From: Ectocarpus siliculosus
Lineage: Eukaryota; Sar; Phaeophyceae; Ectocarpales; Ectocarpaceae
Length of the DNA: 12,816 nucleotides
Assembly (NCBI GenBank): GCA_000310025.1
Contig: FN649751.1
Location: forward strand, 1,145,132 to 1,157,947
Direction of reading: 5' to 3'
Of the stretch, positions 8,494 to 12,816 are shown one piece after another (positions within the stretch are counted from its first letter, which is position 1; every line of letters starts with the position of its first letter). The position numbers and the translations under genes were made by a program. Under the pieces are notes generated by a model, which had not been told where the DNA came from, did no database searches, and saw only the letters and a list, made by a program, of their open reading frames with translations.

Positions 8494-9993
8494 TGCTGCT
8501 ACTGCTGTGATTGTCAATGGCGTCGTGTTTTCATCAGGACCGCAAGCTGGCAGAGGCGTTGGTTGGTAGTCGGGAAGAACAACAGGCAATTCTTCAGGTA
8601 AACACCCGGTTGGTTTCCTCGTTTGTTGTTTTCGTTTTCTATTCCCCCTTTCTGTTGTTGCAACGCGCGTGTAGAAGGTACATGCCCAAAAGGTAACGGG
8701 CTGGCGCGTTTTGCCTACTCAATTGAAACTGTCTAGACTCGTACGAAGACCCTGAAAGCCAGCGTGGTTCGGGCAGGAAAGACAGTCGCAATCCCCTTTT
8801 CTGTAGATGGAGATGAAAACCCATTCCCTTCGACTGTGGTTATTTCTCGAACGGGTAGCCTTTCTGCGATTGTGTCTATGTTTTCTACGAAGAGACGGCG
8901 AGGGAGAGAGGGAGAGGAACCAGGCTGTCGCCACTGCGTCAATTTTTTTGCCGCGGTTCCGTAGAATTGTGACAACGCTCTCCAACCACCGCTGGCTTGT
9001 CGATTGCATAAGCGCGGCTTTTTGCGCCCCGTTCGAGCGCACCCCAAACGCGCTTCGGTTTGATCAGGGCTTGGTTTTCTGTCCGTTGCTGGTGTGGGAG
9101 AAGTCAAGATCGTTTCCAAGGGTTAGGCTACAGGCAAGGCAAGCGCACCCGCCGCGCACCGGCCTCGCGACACTGCCTTCATCAATCTCGTTTAAGGCTG
9201 CTTGTGGTTGTTGGTCTCTTTGACGACGCAGGACGTGACGCGGACGCGAACGGACTCACCGGTGTTTGGCGACGAGAAAGCGCGACAGTGGCTCCAGCGA
9301 AGCGTCTCCCTGTACTGCAGGGAGAGGGGCTTGAGGTACTCTCAGGTCAGCAACGATCAAAGCGGCGTTGTACTTTCCGTGAACAATTTTTTCTGAGTCT
9401 TGTTGTTGGTTTCGACGGCTGTGTTTAGTCAAGGCTGTGGCGGCCCGAATTTGTTTTCCTTGCCGTGCTTATATTGTAGAGTGGCATGAAAGAGAAGGGT
9501 GGGAGAACTCTGGATAGAGGTTCAGCCCGTCAGCACAACCCCCAACAACGGTTGTCATGGCTGACGGTAGTAGCACGCTGCCCGCAACCCACGGTCTGGA
9601 AGCGGGGTGTGTCCGTGGGCCAGTGCTTGGTGGGGCCGGAGAGAACGGAAGATCTAGTCCTGCTGTACAGAAGAGGCCCTGATGCGCATTTTGTCCAAAA
9701 CAGAAGAAAACCATGAACTAAAACAAACATTCTTAAGTAAACGGCCCAAACGCAGATTTTCTACGCTAGTTTGTTGTTTATCCTTGAGCAATAAAATGTC
9801 CAATTTTTGCCCGGGCGAAATGCAAGTGCGCTGTGGTTGCTGCTGCTGCTGCTGCTGCTGCTGGTGGGTGTTCGTTTCTCACGTTTCGACACACACCACC
9901 CACATTCACGCTTTGATCTCAGGGCCTCACCCACCTGGCGGCACCATGGGCACTGATCACAGACCCTCCGTGCCTCGACGGCTTCAGCTACAG
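8301..9993 (+). CDS. TBC-domain (Rab GTPase-activating) protein, partial gene model
   Basis: Exons 8301-8396, 8538-8597, 9232-9345 and 9923-9993, the first being uncertain. TBC proteins speed GTP hydrolysis by Rab GTPases on endosomal and Golgi membranes. The joined product reads DRKLAEALVGSREEQQAILQ, DVTRTRTDSPVFGDEKARQ, LYCRERGLRYSQ, GLTHLAAPWALI. DVTRT fits the I-x-x-D-x-x-R arginine-finger motif and YSQ the Y-x-Q glutamine-finger motif, so both catalytic fingers are present. The layout (D....L....EE...L.DV.RTR, then YC...RY.QGL..LAAP) resembles TBC1D23-like or TBC1D5-like proteins. The first TBC motif (R-x-x-x-W) and the C-terminal half were not found. The gene may continue downstream, lack exons I could not see, or be decaying. 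Confidence 0.6.
8461..8508 (+). repeat. (TGC)n microsatellite in a short intron
   Basis: About 16 triplets, nearly perfect TGC with single TGT and TAC interruptions. It lies inside the 141-base intron 8397-8537. If translated it would give a Leu run in one frame, which explains a spurious poly-Leu open frame here. Confidence 0.9.
8538..8597 (+). CDS. TBC-gene exon
   Basis: Acceptor ttttcatcag ends at 8537 and donor CTTCAG|gtaaac is at 8598. Exactly 20 codons, phase 0 at both ends. It encodes DRKLAEALVGSREEQQAILQ. Joined to the next exon it gives AILQDVTRTR, the natural entry to the arginine-finger motif. Confidence 0.6.
8598..9231 (+). other. Intron of the TBC gene
   Basis: 634-base phase-0 intron, GTAAAC...GACGCAG. 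Two frame-neutral candidate micro-exons lie inside. One is 8675-8692 (KVHAQK), with a good acceptor and a GTAACG donor. The other is about 8741-8794, before GTAGAT. Neither matches known TBC sequence, so both are left out. Confidence 0.6.
9232..9345 (+). CDS. TBC-gene exon with arginine finger and glutamine finger
   Basis: Acceptor gacgacgcag ends at 9231 and donor TCTCAG|gtcagc is at 9346. 38 codons, phase 0. It encodes DVTRTRTDSPVFGDEKARQW, then LQRSVSLYCRERGLRYSQ. DV.RTr....F......L...l..YC...gl.Y.Q is the classic TBC core between its two catalytic motifs, with the usual spacing. Confidence 0.8.
9346..9922 (+). other. Intron of the TBC gene
   Basis: 577-base phase-0 intron, GTCAGC...GATCTCAG. 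It holds a short TGC microsatellite (9839-9863). An alternative acceptor, cttatattgtag ending at 9479, would give YSQ|SGMKE, which is close to the motif but one residue off. The 9923 acceptor restores QGL..LAAP exactly and is preferred. Confidence 0.65.
9839..9863 (+). repeat. (TGC)n microsatellite in an intron
   Basis: Eight perfect TGC triplets just upstream of the 9923 exon. It reads as a Cys run in a spurious open frame. Confidence 0.9.
9923..9993 (+). CDS. TBC-gene exon after the glutamine finger
   Basis: Acceptor tttgatctcag ends at 9922 and the donor is CTACAG|gttggt at 9994 (phase 2). An alternative donor at 9999 would leave phase 0. It encodes GLTHLAAPWALITDPPCLDG and then FSY. After YSQ this gives YSQGLTHLAAP, matching the TBC consensus Y.QG(L/M)..LaaPfl. 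Reading through the donor meets TGA about three codons later, so splicing is required. Confidence 0.7.
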
Positions 9994-10451
9994 GTTGGTG
10001 TTCTGAGCTGTATGTCTGCTGTTGTGAGGGGCGGCGATAGTGCTGCCGATTCAAGGGTTATATTTATTGTTTTCGATAACCTGCATGCGGCATCATTTCT
10101 GCATCACCACCGCACGGCAGTCCTCGTCCCCCCCCCCCCGAAATTTATCGCAAAGCGTGTAAGGGTGTCGCCCACCGGTGCCTGCCCAACGCGGAAACCT
10201 GCGCGAGATAGTGTTGCGGCTTTCAGGATTGGCAGCGTATCGCCAGGGCGGGTGTAGGATGTATCCCGAGTGGTACAAGCGTTGTGTTGGCAAAACTCGC
10301 GCGAAGAACATGTGTAGCAGGACAGGAGAGGACAATCAGGAGGAGGTGGGCGAACCGTTCGGCTCGTGGAGTGCTTGATGTCGGTCTACTGATAACGGCT
10401 CTAGATGCATGTACTTCGTAATGTATATAGACCTATAGACGGATTTCCTAC

Positions 10452-10513
10452 GGGCTGAGGGCTCATGAGATCGCAGGAAAGGCAATCCTGATGATCTCGT
10501 GAGCCTAGAGCCC
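10452..10513 (+). other. Long imperfect hairpin followed by a T7 run
   Basis: The left arm starts GGGCT at 10452 and the right arm ends AGCCC at 10513. Core pairing is GCTCATGAGATC (10461-10472) with GATCTCGTGAGC (10493-10504), with one G-T wobble. An inner AGGA/TCCT pair closes a 7-base loop (10479-10485). Seven T follow directly at 10514-10520. The shape could be a structured small RNA, with the T run as a Pol III-type end, or a mini-transposon remnant. Nothing identifies it. Confidence 0.6.
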
Positions 10514-11919
10514 TTTTTTTCGAGGTTTCTCCGCCCGTTGACCTCGCCTCGAAACGAGACTTGCACCTACCGATAGCCCTGTGTTGCGAGGGCCCTCCCG
10601 GCGTGCCGCGCGCTCTCGGGGCGGACTGCGTGCAGCGCTAGCGAGGGCAGAAAGTCGCGTCTCCGACATCTACCATGGATCCACCAATCACACCCCGATT
10701 TCTTGACAGTGCAGGCCACTCATACATACATTCGGCAAGCGGCTGACGTGGATTGTGCGTGTGCGCTGGCTACACACCACACACCCTGCCACACACGACA
10801 ACCAAGCCACCAAGTCTCCCTTTAGACGAGACAAAGTACTCTACTGCTGTAGTGCGTCTCCCTTTTGATCCAGGCGAAAGGCGGGGGGGTTAGCGGCCAG
10901 TGTCGTGCGCACAGCTGTCTGCAAAACTACACCCGCCCGAGAAAAAAAAAAAATGAAATACGTTGTTTGTTCCTCCGTTTCATGGAAATACTTCTTTTTT
11001 TTTCCCGGAAATATCTGCTGGATACCTACCGCACTTTATTGTAGAGCGGCTACCGGGACATGCTCCGCATCCCACCCACCAACACACACCAACACACGAA
11101 CTTCTACAGTCATCTGACTCCCAAAACCCTCTAGCAGAACATATAGAAATACTAGACTACTGCTGCTGTGGGTTTCCATATTTTCATAAATCGGAAGAAA
11201 AAATTGTCTGCTTTTCTGTGGTTTCGTGCTGCAAAAATTAAAAAAACTACGGTATGCATACGTATTGATTTATTTGCGCTACTGCTGCTTTTCCTCGCCT
11301 CCCGTACTCAACCCCGATTCTCATCACCGACGGCTGTACATCAGATCACATACGAAGACCGCACACCCGAGAAGTAGCCAACTTTATTCAGCTACAACGT
11401 CTCGCTGAGGGGGTGGGTAGCACATGGATGGGAGAGAGGGGGGGAAGAGACAGAAAAGGAAAGCTGGTTGCTTGATGTTTCTTTCTTAGTTTAATTACTC
11501 TACACACACCCCAGTAACCCCTCTCGTGTCTTTGAATAGTAGAGCATTTTAGGGGTCGCTCCTCTGTTTTCTTATTGAGACGTTTCTTCTCTATAGGTGT
11601 GGCCCAGGTGGAGCTATTATTATGTTACGTAACCAACCCTATTGTCCTACTTTTTTCGTGGAAAGTGAGCCTTTGTTTCTGAAAAACAAACTTCTTACTC
11701 CGAGCAATTAAATACTCTGTCCTCCGGCCGTCGCGTAACACAACATATGAATATAGTCATTGTGCGTCTCTGCTCTTCGAACAAACAAATTTTTCCCTCT
11801 TCGCAGCATTTCTTTCTTCGTAGCTCTCATTTCAAAACTCCACCCGCACACACTTGCCATCGCCATTGAACCTACGAGCGTAGCGGCGACCGCGAAGCGG
11901 TACGCCGCGAAGCGCCCTT

Positions 11920-11936
11920 GTATGTATGTATGTATA
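11920..11936 (+). repeat. (TGTA)n microsatellite
   Basis: Four tandem TGTA units within TGTATGTATGTATGTATAC. No coding context. Confidence 0.85.
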
Positions 11937-12065
11937 CCCGGTTTCCTAGCCGTGACGCCCCACCAGCTTCCGCCCTATTGAGCTTCCAAACCAGCTGCTT
12001 CCAACACACGGTAAAACGCGAAAAGAAGGCGGTGAAGACGGAGGTAATGCGAGGGGGGATTTAGA

Positions 12066-12169
12066 GCCTTGGGGAAAAGAAAAGGAGGGGGGCGCCTCCT
12101 TCACCTTCTGCCGCACTTCCTGCAGCAGAAGGTGAAGCAGGCGCCTCCCCTGTTCCTTTTCCCCAAGGC
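12066..12169 (+). other. Long inverted repeat (about 45-base arms, 13-base spacer)
   Basis: The left arm 12066-12111 and right arm 12125-12169 are near reverse complements. The outer GCCTTGGGGAAAAG matches over all 14 bases. The inner GGCGCCTCCTTCACCTTC block matches with one mismatch and runs on through TGC. The purine-rich middle is imperfect. It could be a foldback mini-element or a hairpin RNA precursor. Confidence 0.8.
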
Positions 12170-12195
12170 CCTTGTGCCTCCCTCGCTGCACCTCC

Positions 12196-12245
12196 TTACG
12201 GCCCAAAACCTTGGGTAGGGATAGCACATTACGGCCCAAAACCTT
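12196..12245 (+). repeat. 17-base direct repeat pair
   Basis: TTACGGCCCAAAACCTT occurs at 12196-12212 and again at 12229-12245, an exact copy with 33-base spacing. Each copy is followed by (G/C)GG. It lies 26 bases after the long inverted repeat. Confidence 0.9.
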
Positions 12246-12246
12246 C

Positions 12247-12266
12247 GGTTATTCAGATGAATAACC
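12247..12266 (+). repeat. 20-base perfect palindrome
   Basis: GGTTATTCA, a 2-base spacer GA, then TGAATAACC. It directly follows the second 17-base direct repeat. The same AATAACC sequence recurs at about 12270-12276. Confidence 0.85.
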
Positions 12267-12816
12267 AACCAATAACCTTCGAATATCAACTCCGATTTCA
12301 AATTTCAATGGTGTTTCATCTAGCCCATCGGATTACCTGTCACGTCATATTTTCATGTTGTGTCAATGTCCATTTCAGGCTGAGATATGGAGCTTCTCTC
12401 GTTTGAGACTCAGAAGGGATTCGTGCACCCCTACCGTTGCATGAGTCTACACCACGTTCTTCTCCCGTTGTGCCTTGTTTTGATGTGGCTGGTTTGGCAG
12501 CCCATCAGGGCGGCAAGCGGTGGGGCGTCAGGGATGGGAAAACGGAGTATGCATCATATGACACCACCGCCATGTTCAGCTGCTCGCCCCGGCCGGTTTT
12601 TCCCACGTGTGATAGGAGACGTGAAGAGAGCGCCGACAAGCGCATTTGTTTGCATTTAGAATAGGGTCGGACACACAACCGGAAATGTTCCAACAGCTGT
12701 CGAAAGATGCCGCCCGTGCTTTCGTTCCCCCCGGAGTCAGTCACGAGACAACAATCCCTCTCGGAGGTGCAGCACCCCCCTGGCAAGTGCCTTAGTTTTG
12801 GCGCCCCCGCCCCCCC

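Larger units (their letters stand above)
9994..12816. other. Intron or intergenic region without a supported gene
   Basis: No exon continuing the TBC domain could be identified. An open frame at 10163-10378 (LREIVLRLSGLAAYRQG, then a stop) loosely recalls the TBC 'L..LL.YHDP' segment, but no acceptor fits the required phase. Acceptor-like sites at 10226, 11344, 12378 and 12500 are followed by short open stretches with no recognisable homology. The structural elements inside (two hairpins, a direct repeat and a palindrome) are listed separately. Confidence 0.5.

Noticed and set aside
8675-8692. 6-codon micro-exon KVHAQK in the TBC gene
   Set aside because: Splice signals are acceptable and it is frame-neutral, but it would insert residues between AILQ and DVTRT where the family is continuous.
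10163-10378. Frame VPAQRGNLREIVLRLSGLAAYRQG... as the next TBC exon
   Set aside because: Only vague likeness to the YHDP segment, no acceptor in the required phase, and it ends quickly in a stop.
11345-11377. Terminal mini-exon ITYEDRTPEK-stop after gtacatcag
   Set aside because: Ten codons are too few to support without a partner exon or transcript.
11946-12239. Minus-strand frame (MGRNVLSLPK...) as a gene
   Set aside because: It runs straight through the long inverted repeat and is rich in Lys/Gly/Pro from purine tracts. Not credible as a protein.
12501-12664. Exon after ggtttggcag (HQGGKRWGVRDGKTEYASYD...)
   Set aside because: The acceptor looks good and one frame is open for over 50 codons, but there is no recognisable family and no compatible upstream exon.

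Overview
The window looks like nuclear DNA of an intron-rich eukaryote. My best guess is a brown alga (Ectocarpus-like stramenopile). The reasons are short exons of 60-134 bases, introns of about 480-925 bases with GT...AG borders and strong pyrimidine tracts, mixed GC content and frequent CTG/TGC runs. The species is an inference from style only. No prokaryotic operon, CRISPR array, tRNA or rRNA was seen.

Region 1 (1-5802, + strand) is the 3' part of a HAD-superfamily phosphatase gene of the eukaryotic phosphoglycolate phosphatase / 4-nitrophenylphosphatase type. Eight exons join in phase to give 247 residues and a TAG stop. Motif II (TNNS), the cap-domain VVVGFD segment, the motif III lysine (GKPGP) and motif IV (GDRLDTD) are all visible. 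The N-terminus, with the nucleophilic aspartate motif, lies upstream of the window. About 87% of the 116-5802 span is intron. Intron 3 carries a three-copy minisatellite of about 87 bases, and intron 6 a cluster of short palindromic repeats.

Region 2 (5803-7389) is the 3' flank and an intergenic stretch with no convincing gene.

Region 3 (about 7390-9993, + strand) holds a second, less complete gene. Three well-supported exons (8538-8597, 9232-9345, 9923-9993) join into the N-terminal half of a TBC (Rab GTPase-activating) domain with both catalytic fingers (DVTRT and YSQ). Two upstream exons (7390-7656 and 8301-8396) are plausible but weaker. The remainder of the TBC domain could not be found. 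An antisense fragment resembling a retroelement zinc knuckle lies at 8104-8230, inside the presumed intron.

Region 4 (9994-12816) has no supported gene. It holds two long imperfect hairpins (10452-10513, followed by seven T; and 12066-12169), a 17-base direct repeat and a 20-base palindrome. These could be remnants of small mobile elements or precursors of structured RNAs.

The two genes share orientation but show no functional link: one suggests photorespiratory or repair dephosphorylation, the other membrane-traffic control. I did not find a convincing new multi-gene system. The most interesting items are the hairpins, the intronic repeats and the split TBC gene.
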